The notes under the pieces were generated by a model. The model did no database searches, had not been told where the DNA came from, and saw only the letters and a program-made list of their open reading frames with translations. A program made the position numbers and the translations under genes. Of a stretch of DNA of 64,000 bases, positions 8,112-16,460 are shown piece by piece. Source of the stretch: Citrobacter amalonaticus (lineage in GTDB: Bacteria; Pseudomonadota; Gammaproteobacteria; Enterobacterales; Enterobacteriaceae); NCBI RefSeq assembly GCF_018323885.1, contig NZ_AP024585.1, forward strand, positions 62,001-126,000, written 5' to 3'. Numbering within the stretch: the first letter of the stretch is position 1; each line of letters opens with the position of its first letter.

Positions 8112-9209
8112 ATGTTATTCGATCACTATGCGCTGAATGCCTTGCCGTTAAAAAACCGGATTGTTATGCCGCCGATGACGCGTTCTCGCGCCGGGGCAGG
8201 CGACGTCGCGACTGACATGATGGCGGACTATTACGCACAGCGTGCCAGCGCAGGGCTCATCATTAGCGAAGGCACGCAAATCAGCCAACAGGGCCAGGGC
8301 TATGCCTGGACGCCTGGCATCTATTCCGAAGCGCAGATTGCTGGCTGGAAAAAAGTCACTGACGCCGTACACAAGGCGGGCGGTAAAATCTTTGCTCAGC
8401 TGTGGCACGTCGGTCGTGTTTCGCACACCGTTTTGCAGCCTGGCGGCGCGGCACCGGTCTCTTCTTCCGCCATTCAGGCGCCAGGGGTGAAAGTGTTTGT
8501 CGATGTTGAAGGGCGCGGTCCGGAAAATGGCGTCGGCGAGATGGTGCAGCATGACATGCCGCGAGCCCTGACGCGGGAAGAGATCCCGGCTATCGTCAAT
8601 GACTATGCCCAGGCGGCGCGCAATGCTATCGCCGCAGGGTTCGACGGTATTGAACTGCACGGGGCGAACGGCTATCTGATCAACCAGTTCATTGACTCAC
8701 AGGCCAACCTGCGTGATGACGACTACGGCGGCTCGCTGCAAAATCGTCTGCGCTTTATGCGAGAGGTGGTGACGGCGGTCTCTGCGGCAATTGGTAAAGA
8801 GCGAGTGGGCATTCGTCTCGCCCCGTTAACCACGCTGATGGGGTCAAAAGATGATACACCGGAAGCGACCTACCTGGCGGCGGCCAGCGTGCTGAACGAT
8901 CTGGGTATTGCCTATATTCATATCGCCGAAGCGGACTGGGAAGATGCGCCGGTCATGCCTGCTGCGTTTAAAGAAGCGCTGCGTATTATCTTCCACGGTA
9001 CGCTGATTTACTCCGGTAAATACACCAAAGCGCGTGCTGAAGAGGCGCTGACGAACGGCTGGGCTGACCTGATTGGTTTTGGTCGCCCGTTTATTGCCAA
9101 CCCGGATCTGCCGCATCGTCTGAAAAATGACTTACCTCTGAATGCGCCCATTAAAGAGAGGTTCTTCGGCGGCGGGAAGGAAGGGTATCTGGATTACTCG
9201 GCTAGCTGA
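8112..9209 (+). CDS. Old Yellow Enzyme, NemA-like alkene reductase
   Basis: FMN-dependent oxidoreductase of 365 residues, the size of NemA (N-ethylmaleimide reductase). Motifs: NRIVMPPMTRSRA at the N-terminus, AQLWHVGRVSH, the substrate-binding HGANGYLINQFIDS and the phosphate-binding GFGRPFIANPDL. It reduces activated double bonds or nitro groups of electrophiles with NADPH. NemA itself lies elsewhere in E. coli beside nemR and gloA, so this is probably a paralog and I give no gene symbol. AGAGGAACCC precedes the ATG. A terminator follows about 44 bases after the stop. Confidence 0.85.
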   Translation: MLFDHYALNALPLKNRIVMPPMTRSRAGAGDVATDMMADYYAQRASAGLIISEGTQISQQGQGYAWTPGIYSEAQIAGWKKVTDAVHKAGGKIFAQLWHVGRVSHTVLQPGGAAPVSSSAIQAPGVKVFVDVEGRGPENGVGEMVQHDMPRALTREEIPAIVNDYAQAARNAIAAGFDGIELHGANGYLINQFIDSQANLRDDDYGGSLQNRLRFMREVVTAVSAAIGKERVGIRLAPLTTLMGSKDDTPEATYLAAASVLNDLGIAYIHIAEADWEDAPVMPAAFKEALRIIFHGTLIYSGKYTKARAEEALTNGWADLIGFGRPFIANPDLPHRLKNDLPLNAPIKERFFGGGKEGYLDYSAS

Positions 9210-9252
9210 TTTCATGACGCAGCGCGTCCATCTGCTCGCGCATCTATAAATG

Positions 9253-9285
9253 GCCCGGCGAATCACACAGCGCCGGGCTTTGTGT
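9253..9285 (+). terminator. Terminator between the alkene reductase and GNAT genes
   Basis: An 8-bp GC-rich stem (9253-9260 with 9271-9278) is followed by TTTGTGT, located 44 bases beyond the reductase stop. Confidence 0.65.
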
Positions 9286-9392
9286 AAGATGGAATGCACA
9301 CCCTTCATTCTTCATGTGAATACAATCAGCGTAAACCCTGTTGTCAGCAGGTATGATGAGGCTGTCCAGTTGATTCAAGAAAAGGTAAACGC

Positions 9393-9884
9393 ATGTCCAC
9401 TCCGCTATTCCGTCAGGCCGTACCCGCCGATGTTGATCGCTGCTATGAGATTGAAACGCTTGCCTATGAAGGCGATGAAGCGGCAACCCGGGAAAAGATC
9501 GCCACTCGTATCCAGCGCTATCCGCAGGGATTCATGTGCATGGAACTCAACGGTGAAGTGGCTGGCTTTATCAATGCCGGATGCGCCTGGGAGGTGGTGA
9601 TGTCTGATGAAGAATTTAAGGAACTGGTGGGGCACGATCCGCACGCGCCCAATGCGGTGATTATGTCGGTAGTGGTGCACCCGGATTTTCAAGGTAAAGG
9701 CTATTCGTCACTGATGATGCGTGAGTTTGTGACGCGGATGAAAGCAATGCACAAAAAGACGATTCACCTGATGTGCAAAGACCGCCATGTCGATCTCTAC
9801 GCCCACTTTGGCTATCGCTACGTCAAACCGTCAGAATCCGAGCACGGCGGGATGGCGTGGCACGAGATGGTGATGGCGTTGTAA
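9393..9884 (+). CDS. GNAT-family N-acetyltransferase
   Basis: Cytoplasmic acetyl-CoA-dependent acyltransferase of 163 residues. The acetyl-CoA-binding motif A is seen in IMSVVVHPDFQGKGYSSLMMREF (V-x-P-x-x-Q-G-x-G), with the usual later strand LMCKDRHVDLYAHFGYRYV. The pattern is closest to arylalkylamine-type GNATs; the substrate is unknown. The start at 9393 follows AAAAGGTAAACGC. It stands alone between a terminator and a 330-base gap. Confidence 0.8.
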   Translation: MSTPLFRQAVPADVDRCYEIETLAYEGDEAATREKIATRIQRYPQGFMCMELNGEVAGFINAGCAWEVVMSDEEFKELVGHDPHAPNAVIMSVVVHPDFQGKGYSSLMMREFVTRMKAMHKKTIHLMCKDRHVDLYAHFGYRYVKPSESEHGGMAWHEMVMAL

Positions 9885-10215
9885 TAGGTCGATCACGGGA
9901 GTCGTATTCAACATGTTACTAGATTGAATTTATTGATTATTTATCTTTATGGCAGGTAAAGTATTCATGGGTTGTTCTCGTAAAAATGAGTACTTAAGGT
10001 TAAGTCAGGATAACGCTGCGCAATAAGTATGTATTCATCGCGCGTGACTCCCTCCCGAATGCTGGCACTGGTGCAATCTGAACTGTGCAGCAATTCTATT
10101 GCAAACACTTTTTTCCTTGCTGAGTAATCACTGTTCAAGTGTAGCCATAAGCAAATTGTTGTATATTGTAAACCATGCGCTGCCTGCCTTATGATAATAC
10201 AAAAGGATACATAAC
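9885..10215. other. Non-coding region upstream of fraR
   Basis: This 330-base AT-rich stretch holds no credible gene. Near its right end, TTGTATATTGTAAAC (about 10158-10172) resembles the TGTATN elements before fraB, so FraR may control itself. A minus-strand open frame across it and into fraR lacks family features and was dismissed. Confidence 0.4.
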
Positions 10216-10932
10216 GTGAATCTGCCGGATACCTCAAGTGCCAAACCGCTGTATAAGCAGCTTGAAGAAGCCCTGAAAGAGGCGATTTTAAGCGGCGAAT
10301 ATCAGCCGGGGCAGCAGATCCCAACCGAAAACGATCTCAGTGCCAGCTGGCAGGTGAGCCGCGTAACGGTGCGAAAGGCGCTGGATGCGCTGACCCGGGA
10401 AAACTTTCTTACCCGGGTCTCGGGTAAAGGGACATTCGTATCCGGCGAGAAGTTTCAGCGCAGTATGACCGGCATCATGAGCTTCAGTGAGCTGTGCCGC
10501 TCCCAGGGCCGCCGCCCGGGTTCGCGCACCATCAAGTCGGTGTTTGAGGCCTGCGATGAGGACACCCGCGCCAAACTGAACATCCCCGATGGGGAAAAAG
10601 CGGTGGTGATTGAGCGTATTCGCTATGCCGACGACGTGCCGGTATCGCTGGAAACGGTCTGGTTCCCCCCGCAGTTCGCCGCACTGCTGAATGAAGATCT
10701 CAACAGCCATTCCCTGTACGATACTCTGCGCGACAAGCATGGCCTGTGGTTTACCCACTCCAGCAAAACCATTGAGCTGGTATACGCTAATTTTGAGGTG
10801 GCCCACTATCTCGGCGTCGCTAACCGTTATCCGTTGATCTCGATTAAAAGCGAGATGATTGATAACAAAGGTGAAATGTCCTGCATATCTCATCAACTGA
10901 TTGTCGGCGACAAACTGCGTTTTACCGTCTGA
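10216..10932 (+). CDS. fraR: GntR/HutC-family repressor of the fructose-asparagine operon
   Basis: Regulator of 238 residues: N-terminal GntR winged helix (8-75; YKQLEEALKEAILSGEYQPG, then VSRVTVRKALDAL) and C-terminal UTRA ligand domain (about 95-235, ending ISHQLIVGDKLRF). The GTG at 10216 follows AAAGGATACATAAC and gives the usual short tail before the HTH. It lies upstream and in the same direction as fraBDA, separated by a strong terminator, so it is transcribed on its own. The symbol is assigned from the neighbouring fra genes; by sequence alone it could equally be called FrlR-like. Confidence 0.75.
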   Translation: MNLPDTSSAKPLYKQLEEALKEAILSGEYQPGQQIPTENDLSASWQVSRVTVRKALDALTRENFLTRVSGKGTFVSGEKFQRSMTGIMSFSELCRSQGRRPGSRTIKSVFEACDEDTRAKLNIPDGEKAVVIERIRYADDVPVSLETVWFPPQFAALLNEDLNSHSLYDTLRDKHGLWFTHSSKTIELVYANFEVAHYLGVANRYPLISIKSEMIDNKGEMSCISHQLIVGDKLRFTV

Positions 10933-10973
10933 CCCCCATTTTTTACCGTTGATCGTTACGTCGTTTCAGCGTA

Positions 10974-11007
10974 AATCGGGATCCGCATCGCGGATCCCGA
11001 TTTTTTG
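10974..11007 (+). terminator. Strong terminator between fraR and fraB
   Basis: A 12-13-bp stem (10974-10986 with 10990-11002) with a 3-base loop is followed directly by six T. It separates regulator transcription from the catabolic genes. Confidence 0.9.
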
Positions 11008-11019
11008 TATGGGCACACG

Positions 11020-11064
11020 TTGATCGAAATGTATTCCAATGTTATACATTTATAACAATACATT
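11020..11064 (+). promoter_or_regulatory. fraBDA promoter with overlapping operator-like repeats
   Basis: TTGATC (11020-11025) and TATACA (11043-11048) are spaced by 17 bases, a good sigma-70 match. The -10 box overlaps GTTATA-CATT-TATAAC (11041-11056), a perfect inverted repeat. An outer inverted pair, AATGTATT/AATACATT (11028-11035 and 11057-11064), shares nearly the same centre. The nested symmetry suits a dimeric GntR/HutC repressor, probably FraR. Confidence 0.6.
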
Positions 11065-11130
11065 TAGATACATTGATTGGCGCGCGGCTGTCACGCGGTT
11101 AACGTCAGAAACGACCCAAGGGGAAAAGTG

Positions 11131-12105
11131 ATGAGTATTAAAGAAATCATTAACGGCATTGTGGACAATAAAGCAGAGAAAGGCGGGATCACGCACGTAT
11201 ATTACGTCGCCTGCGGCGGCTCGTATGCGGCGTTTTACCCGGCGAAAGCCTTCCTGGAAAAAGAAGCCACTAAGGTCACCGTCGGGTTGTACAACAGTGG
11301 TGAGTTTATCAATAACCCGCCGGTGGCACTGGGCGACAACGCGGTGGTAGTGGTCGCATCCCACAGAGGCAACACCCCGGAAACCATCAAAGCGGCAGAG
11401 CTGGCCCAGAGCCGCGGCGTACCGGTTATTGGCCTGACCTGGGTGACCGACTCCCCGCTGGTGGCTCACTGCGACTTTGTAGAAACCTACAGCTTCGGCG
11501 ACGGCAAAGACATCGCCGAAGAGAAAACCCTTAAGGGCCTGATCACCGCGGTAGAAATTCTCAACCAGACCGAAGGTTATGCCCATTATGAGGATTTCCA
11601 GGACGGACTGAGCAAAATCAACCGTATCGTGTACCGCGCGTGTGATCATTTGCAGAACCGCGCCCAGGCGTTCGCCCAGGAATACAAAGACGACAAAGTC
11701 ATCTACACCATGGCGAGCGGTGCGGGTTACGGCGCGGCCTATTTGCAGAGCATCTGCATCTTTATGGAAATGCAGTGGATCCACTCCGCCTGCATCCACA
11801 GCGGCGAGTTCTTCCACGGCCCGTTTGAAATCACCGATGCCAACACGCCGTTCTTCTTCCAGTTCTCTGAAGGCAGCACCCGTGCGGTAGATGAGCGCGC
11901 CCTGAACTTCCTGAAAAAATATGGCCGCCGCATCGAAGTGGTGGATGCTAAAGAGCTGGGTCTCTCCACCATCAAGCCGACGGTGATCGATTACTTCAAC
12001 CATTCGTTGTTCAATAACGTTTATCCGGTTTATAACCGTGCTCTGGCTGAGATCCGCCAGCATCCGTTAACGACCCGCCGCTACATGTGGAAGGTCGAAT
12101 ATTAA
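11131..12105 (+). CDS. fraB: 6-phosphofructose-aspartate deglycase (SIS domain)
   Basis: Cytoplasmic deglycase that splits phosphorylated fructose-aspartate into glucose-6-phosphate and the amino acid. It has 324 residues with two SIS domains: VYYVACGGSYAAFYPAKA at 23-40 and a second half from about 175. Glu213 (FME) and His229 (GEFFHG) sit one position before the Glu214 and His230 that I recall as catalytic in Salmonella FraB, matching a one-residue shorter N-terminus. I start at the ATG at 11131 after AAGGGGAAAAG. FrlB is the other family candidate, but the central and C-terminal segments fit FraB better. Confidence 0.85.
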   Translation: MSIKEIINGIVDNKAEKGGITHVYYVACGGSYAAFYPAKAFLEKEATKVTVGLYNSGEFINNPPVALGDNAVVVVASHRGNTPETIKAAELAQSRGVPVIGLTWVTDSPLVAHCDFVETYSFGDGKDIAEEKTLKGLITAVEILNQTEGYAHYEDFQDGLSKINRIVYRACDHLQNRAQAFAQEYKDDKVIYTMASGAGYGAAYLQSICIFMEMQWIHSACIHSGEFFHGPFEITDANTPFFFQFSEGSTRAVDERALNFLKKYGRRIEVVDAKELGLSTIKPTVIDYFNHSLFNNVYPVYNRALAEIRQHPLTTRRYMWKVEY

Positions 12106-12168
12106 TCACGCCAGGATTTGACGCAGGGGCAGGGACGCTCGATTTATCGTTATCAACAAGGAATAATG

Positions 12169-13014
12169 ATGGACATTAAGGTGATTGGCATTGGTGATAA
12201 TGTCGTTGATAAATATCTCCATTCCGGCGTGATGTATCCCGGCGGTAATGCACTGAACTTCGCGGTGTATGCCCGGCTGGCGGGCTGTGAAAGCGCGTTT
12301 CTTGGCGCGTTCGGCAACGATGCCGCCGCACGGCACGTGCAGGAAACATTGCAGGAACTGAACATCGACAGTCAGCGCTGTCGCCACTATGTCGGGGAAA
12401 ACGGCTATGCCTGTATCCGGCTGGTGGATGGCGACAGGGAATTTGTCACCAGTAATAAAAACGGCGTATTACGGGAACACCCGCTGCAATTATCCGACGA
12501 CGATCTCGATTATATTGCGCAATTCGATGCGGTGCACTCCAGCATTAATGGATTTCTCGAACCGGAATTAGAAAAAATTAAACAACGCAATGTCACCCTG
12601 TCGTTTGATTTTTCCGGGCGAGGGACTGACGACTATTTTCAACAGGTATGTCCGTGGGTCGATTATGGTTTTATTTCCTGCGGCGCATTATCGGTCGAAG
12701 AGACGATTAATAAAATTTATAATTTATACGATTACGGTTGTAAACATGTTATCGCTACCCGCGGGCATGAAAAGGTTTATTACTATGCCGGCGGTGAACT
12801 TATTGAGTGGCAGCCTGTTTATATTCAACCGGTCGATACTCTCGGCGCGGGGGATGCTTTTTTAACTGGCTTTATGCTATCCATTCTGGCATGCGATAAA
12901 CCCCAACCGGACCATGACGATATTATTCGCGCCATGACGGCAGGCGGGAAATCCGCGGGCCAGGTCTTACATCATTATGGCGCGTTTGGCTTTGGTAAAC
13001 CGTATTCCGGCTAA
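12169..13014 (+). CDS. fraD: Fructose-asparagine kinase, PfkB family
   Basis: Sugar kinase of 281 residues that phosphorylates the incoming fructose-amino acid before FraB acts. It shows the PfkB hallmarks: the N-terminal GGNALNFAVYARLAG (first signature) and the anion-hole/catalytic motif DTLGAGDAFLTGF near residue 224, with the catalytic Asp. Two adjacent ATGs exist at 12166 and 12169; the second is better spaced from AAGGA. It begins 63 bases after fraB. Confidence 0.82.
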   Translation: MDIKVIGIGDNVVDKYLHSGVMYPGGNALNFAVYARLAGCESAFLGAFGNDAAARHVQETLQELNIDSQRCRHYVGENGYACIRLVDGDREFVTSNKNGVLREHPLQLSDDDLDYIAQFDAVHSSINGFLEPELEKIKQRNVTLSFDFSGRGTDDYFQQVCPWVDYGFISCGALSVEETINKIYNLYDYGCKHVIATRGHEKVYYYAGGELIEWQPVYIQPVDTLGAGDAFLTGFMLSILACDKPQPDHDDIIRAMTAGGKSAGQVLHHYGAFGFGKPYSG

Positions 13015-13075
13015 TTGCCTTTCACCGATTACATAAAAACATAACTGGAATTCACTCCATTATCCGGGGGTAAGT

Positions 13076-14395
13076 ATGTTCTGGACAGAATTGTGTTTTA
13101 TCCTGGTTGCCCTGATGTTTGGTGCGCGTATTGGCGGCGTATTTTTAGGTATGGTTGGCGGCCTTGGCGTTGGCGTTCTGGTATTTGGTTTTGGCCTGAC
13201 GCCCTCGTCGCCGCCCATTGATGTTATTTTAATTATTCTCTCGGTAGTATTAGCGGCATCGTCATTACAGGCGTCCGGCGGACTGGATTTATTAGTCCGG
13301 CTGGCGGAAAAAATGCTGCGCCGCCATCCGCGCTATATCACGCTGCTGGCACCGTTTATCTGTTATATCTTCACCTTTATGTCCGGCACCGGGCATGTGG
13401 TGTACAGCCTGCTGCCGGTGATCTCCGAAGTGGCGCGGGATTCCGGCATTCGCCCGGAGCGTCCGCTGTCGATTTCGGTCATCGCGTCTCAGCAGGCGAT
13501 AACCGCCAGCCCGATTTCGGCGGCCATGGCGGCGATGATTGGCCTGATGGCCCCGTTCGGCATCTCTATTTCCACTATCATGATGATTTGCGTCCCGGCG
13601 ACGCTGATTGGCGTGGCGGCGGGAGCGATCGCCACCTTTAATAAAGGCAAGGAACTGAAGGACGATCCGGAATACCAGCGTCGCCTGGCGGAAGGGTTGC
13701 TCAAGCCGATCGGCAAAGCGGAGCGCAGCACTGAAATTGCGCCACACGCGAAACTCTCGGTGCTGTTGTTCCTGACCGGCGCGGTGGTGATTGTGCTGCT
13801 GGGGCTAGTGCCGGGCCTGCGTCCGCTGGTTGAAACCACCAAAGGGCTGCAACCGCTCTCGATGTCGGCGGCGATCCAGATTGTGATGCTCTCTTTTGCC
13901 TGCCTGATTGTGCTGCTGTGCCGCCCGCAGGTGGATCACATCCTCAGTGGCAGCGTGTTCCGCGCCGGTGCGCTGGCGATCGTTTGTGCCTTTGGCCTGG
14001 CGTGGATGAGTGAAACCTTCGTCAGTAGCCATATCGACCTGATCAAATCCGAAGTGCAGGTGCTGTTGCAGGAGCATACCTGGCTCATCGCCATCATGAT
14101 GTTCTTTGTCTCGGCGATGGTCAGCAGTCAGGCGGCGACTACCCTGATTCTGCTGCCGCTGGGGCTGGCGTTGGGGTTACCGGCGTATGCGCTGATTGGC
14201 TCCTGGCCTGCGGTTAACGGCTACTTCTTTATTCCGGTAGCCGGGCAGTGCCTCGCGGCGTTGGCCTTCGACGATACCGGCACCACCCGTATCGGCAAAT
14301 ACGTGCTTAACCACAGCTTTATGCGTCCCGGCCTGGTGAATGTGATTGTCTCTGTGGCGATGGGGCTGATGATCGGCAAAATGGTGTTAGGTTAA
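13076..14395 (+). CDS. fraA: Fructose-asparagine transporter, Dcu-like permease
   Basis: Inner-membrane permease of 439 residues with about 12 hydrophobic segments, related to anaerobic C4-dicarboxylate carriers (DcuA/B/C group). Useful landmarks are SGTGHVVYSLLPVISE, ASQQAITASPISAAMAAM and GSWPAVNGYFFIPVAGQ. In Salmonella FraA imports fructose-asparagine. A ribosome-binding sequence (CCGGGGGTAAGT) precedes the ATG. It is the last gene here: in Salmonella fraE, a periplasmic asparaginase, follows, but here a terminator and the island boundary come next. Confidence 0.82.
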   Translation: MFWTELCFILVALMFGARIGGVFLGMVGGLGVGVLVFGFGLTPSSPPIDVILIILSVVLAASSLQASGGLDLLVRLAEKMLRRHPRYITLLAPFICYIFTFMSGTGHVVYSLLPVISEVARDSGIRPERPLSISVIASQQAITASPISAAMAAMIGLMAPFGISISTIMMICVPATLIGVAAGAIATFNKGKELKDDPEYQRRLAEGLLKPIGKAERSTEIAPHAKLSVLLFLTGAVVIVLLGLVPGLRPLVETTKGLQPLSMSAAIQIVMLSFACLIVLLCRPQVDHILSGSVFRAGALAIVCAFGLAWMSETFVSSHIDLIKSEVQVLLQEHTWLIAIMMFFVSAMVSSQAATTLILLPLGLALGLPAYALIGSWPAVNGYFFIPVAGQCLAALAFDDTGTTRIGKYVLNHSFMRPGLVNVIVSVAMGLMIGKMVLG

Positions 14396-14403
14396 TTTTG
14401 TTC

Positions 14404-14433
14404 GCCGGCCCGCTCGTTTAAGGGGCCGTTTAT
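14404..14433 (+). terminator. Terminator of the fra operon
   Basis: A short GC stem (14406-14411 with 14423-14428) is followed by TTTATTTAT, starting about 10 bases after the fraA stop. Confidence 0.55.
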
Positions 14434-14561
14434 TTATCGTTTTACGCGCCAAAGCCGTGCTAAAAGTTCATGATATCTAATAGATATGAGTTGACCTCAG
14501 GAGAGCATCGCTGCATTCAGAAGGGGTTAGTTGACTTAGGGAGAACTCAGGAGAGGCAAAC

Positions 14562-14581
14562 TGGCGGAGATCACAGGAGTC
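14562..14581. repeat. Left attachment site (attL) of the selC island
   Basis: TGGCGGAGATCACAGGAGTC repeats the 3' end of selC (50447-50467) except for one missing A. To its right the match ends, as expected when the tRNA body lies at the other end. The 40 bases to its left also resemble the 40 bases left of selC. Confidence 0.85.
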
Positions 14582-14638
14582 TAATTTGATGGTTAACTTA
14601 TTGATTTAATGTTGATGTTTTGTATTGGATAAATAAAT

Positions 14639-14660
14639 AACCCCCATAAGCACCCCCAAA
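14639..14660. promoter_or_regulatory. Candidate integrase arm-type sites near attL
   Basis: AACCCCCATAAGCACCCCCA contains two copies of an ACCCCCA core 58-79 bases inside the left repeat. The same core recurs three to four times between the integrase and selC (50211-50337). Such clusters are typical arm sites of P4-type integrases. Confidence 0.5.
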
Positions 14661-14808
14661 TGATTTTGCTTGTGGGGACTGGAGTACTCACAGCTACTTC
14701 TTGGTCTCTTTTTACACTGTAGTAAAGCGACAATATCCTTTTTGCCTTCGGCTTCTTTTTAGTGTCTCAGTTATAACGAATATGTCAGAGATTCGTATAC
14801 TACAGTGT

Positions 14809-15660
14809 TTATCTTGCAGACAACACTCCCGCATAGTACTTCGCTATGATATAGTTCATCCTCTCGACCAGTTTCGGTCGCTTAAAAGTGATATGGGCAG
14901 TTCCCTTCTGAAAGTATTTGATCGAAAACATCTCATCCTCGTAACGATTGCTGTGCCTGTTTTCATGGATATGATCGGCGAGACGACGGGTGACGTCGGC
15001 ACGGTTGTCGGGAACCGGTTTTCCGTCCAGAAGCATCAGCATCAGCATCCGCTCAAGGTCAGCTAATCGATCGCGTTGCCAGCCCCAGAGAAGCCCAAAT
15101 CCCCAACGATCATATTTCACCAGCCCTGTCACGATAATCTTTTTTCCAAACTTACACGGGCTGTTGCTCTTGTAGTCCCAGCTCAGACCCTTAAATACGT
15201 TAATCACACCACGCTCAAACACATCACCTTTATTCAGATGAAGTTGCTCAAAAGTGCTCAGAATGTTGGCTTCGCTGACTGCAGGAATGTCATCCCCCTC
15301 AAGGTTTCTGTACCACTGATCACGCGCCTGAGCGTCCATGATGGAAAGCATCCCTGACTTTTTCATTAAATCGCGCCATATACCACGATCGAAATTACGG
15401 GTAATGGCTTTCATCGCTGTTTCTGGTTTCTCCATCAACCAGCAACCACAGCGGAATTTCTGCTTCATGGCCCAGTCCAGAGCGGTTTTACCGCCAATAC
15501 AACGGGTCAGTGTTGAAATATCGTTGAGTTGCTGAATGAGCACTTCATTCTGTGCCAGCGCGGCATTACGTCCGGTGAAGATGCGCTCAATGCTGGTGGA
15601 GCAAATCATGTCGGTGTGGCTGGTTAATACTTCGGATTCGGTGAAGTTAAGGTCTGACAT
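14809..15660 (-). CDS. DUF4942 domain protein
   Basis: Cytoplasmic protein of 283 residues of the family found at the end of the yeeS-yeeV type gene block in enterobacterial islands. Recognisable pieces are CIGGKTALDWAMKQKFRCGCWLMEKPET (short of the limit when cut: KTALDWAMKQKFRCGCW), FERGVINVFKGLSWDYK and FSIKYFQKGTAHITFKRPKLV at the C-terminus. Longer relatives carry a methyltransferase-like region; function is unproven. The start at 15660 follows AAAGGAAAG. It is the last gene of the minus-strand block. Confidence 0.75.
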   Translation of the reverse strand: MSDLNFTESEVLTSHTDMICSTSIERIFTGRNAALAQNEVLIQQLNDISTLTRCIGGKTALDWAMKQKFRCGCWLMEKPETAMKAITRNFDRGIWRDLMKKSGMLSIMDAQARDQWYRNLEGDDIPAVSEANILSTFEQLHLNKGDVFERGVINVFKGLSWDYKSNSPCKFGKKIIVTGLVKYDRWGFGLLWGWQRDRLADLERMLMLMLLDGKPVPDNRADVTRRLADHIHENRHSNRYEDEMFSIKYFQKGTAHITFKRPKLVERMNYIIAKYYAGVLSAR

Positions 15661-15742
15661 CTTTTCTTTCCTTTATCTAAAAGTAAAGCGCCAGCCGGTA
15701 AGGGCTGGCGCTTATACGTGTGTAATGAGTATTGCCTGGTGG

Positions 15743-15939
15743 TTAATCAGTTCTGGTCTGTTGCAGAAGCTGGATTGAGCGGGTGCGAACATCATTTCGT
15801 ACCCGCTCAATCCAGGACAACAACTTTGCTGAGTTGGTGTTGTCTTCGTCGTTGTCGAAGATGATCCTCGTACCGTTATCGATATTGTCCTGCAGCCAGT
15901 CAGACTATTGAGAGCGACTTCAGTGGTTAACTCTGGCAT
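15743..15939 (-). pseudogene. DUF957 family gene with a one-base frameshift
   Basis: Reading from the ATG at 15939 gives MPELTTEVALNSL, the DUF957 start. After about 12 codons the frame must shift to give WLQDNIDNGTRIIFDNDED, LLSWIERVRNDVRTRSIQLL and a stop at 15743. The total of 197 bases is one short of a whole number of codons, so one base is missing near 15899-15903. The remaining sequence is well kept, so the change is recent or a sequencing error. Confidence 0.75.
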
Positions 15940-15968
15940 TAGAGTTTTTTGTGGTGATTGATGTTGTG

Positions 15969-16460
15969 TTACCAGTCAAATGTGGGAAAACCTGGCAGCA
16001 CTTCGCCACAGGCATCAAGATGAATAATGCTCACGGAGTAACGACGCATAAGTGCTACCACCAGACGACGACAGGCTTTCGACAAACCGAGTCGTTTTAG
16101 CCGCAACACCGGAAATGACCACGCGCTCAGACGGAGCAGATAGCCGGTGCCCGAAAAATGGATCCATTCTGACTCACTAAAGTCTTCATGCTGATGCGAC
16201 TGTTTGTACAGCAGGGTGTTGTCGGCTTCGGTGATATGCGCGGTACTGCAATGGATACCGGTAAGGTGGGCGGCGGGTAGTAATGGATCTTCAACAACCC
16301 GCTTTCCGGGGGTATCAGCAATACGAAGTGAATATCCGTTGTCGCAGATCGCGTTAATAATGTCTTCCAGTTCAATGCCATCGATATCCACGATGATACG
16401 ACCCATGTTGAGGGCCAGTACATTGATAGCATCGGCTTCTGCCGTCAGGGATAGTTTCAT
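15969..16460 (-). CDS. DUF5983 family protein
   Basis: Protein of 163 residues (MKLSLTAEADAINVLALNMG ... EVLPGFPTFDW) of the family that follows cbtA in CP4-type islands. Conserved stretches are ESEWIHFSGTGYLLRLSAW and LSKACRRLVVALMRRYSVS. No catalytic motif is apparent; the function is unknown. Its start overlaps the cbtA stop by 4 bases, so it is translationally coupled to the toxin. Confidence 0.75.
   Translation of the reverse strand: MKLSLTAEADAINVLALNMGRIIVDIDGIELEDIINAICDNGYSLRIADTPGKRVVEDPLLPAAHLTGIHCSTAHITEADNTLLYKQSHQHEDFSESEWIHFSGTGYLLRLSAWSFPVLRLKRLGLSKACRRLVVALMRRYSVSIIHLDACGEVLPGFPTFDW

Noticed and set aside
9965..10324. Minus-strand open frame of 119 codons between the GNAT gene and fraR
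   Set aside because: It overlaps the fraR start, has no ribosome-binding sequence or family features, and its codon use looks random.
11050..12063. Long minus-strand open frame (337 codons) opposite fraB
   Set aside because: fraB on the other strand has catalytic residues and full family similarity; the antisense product has none.
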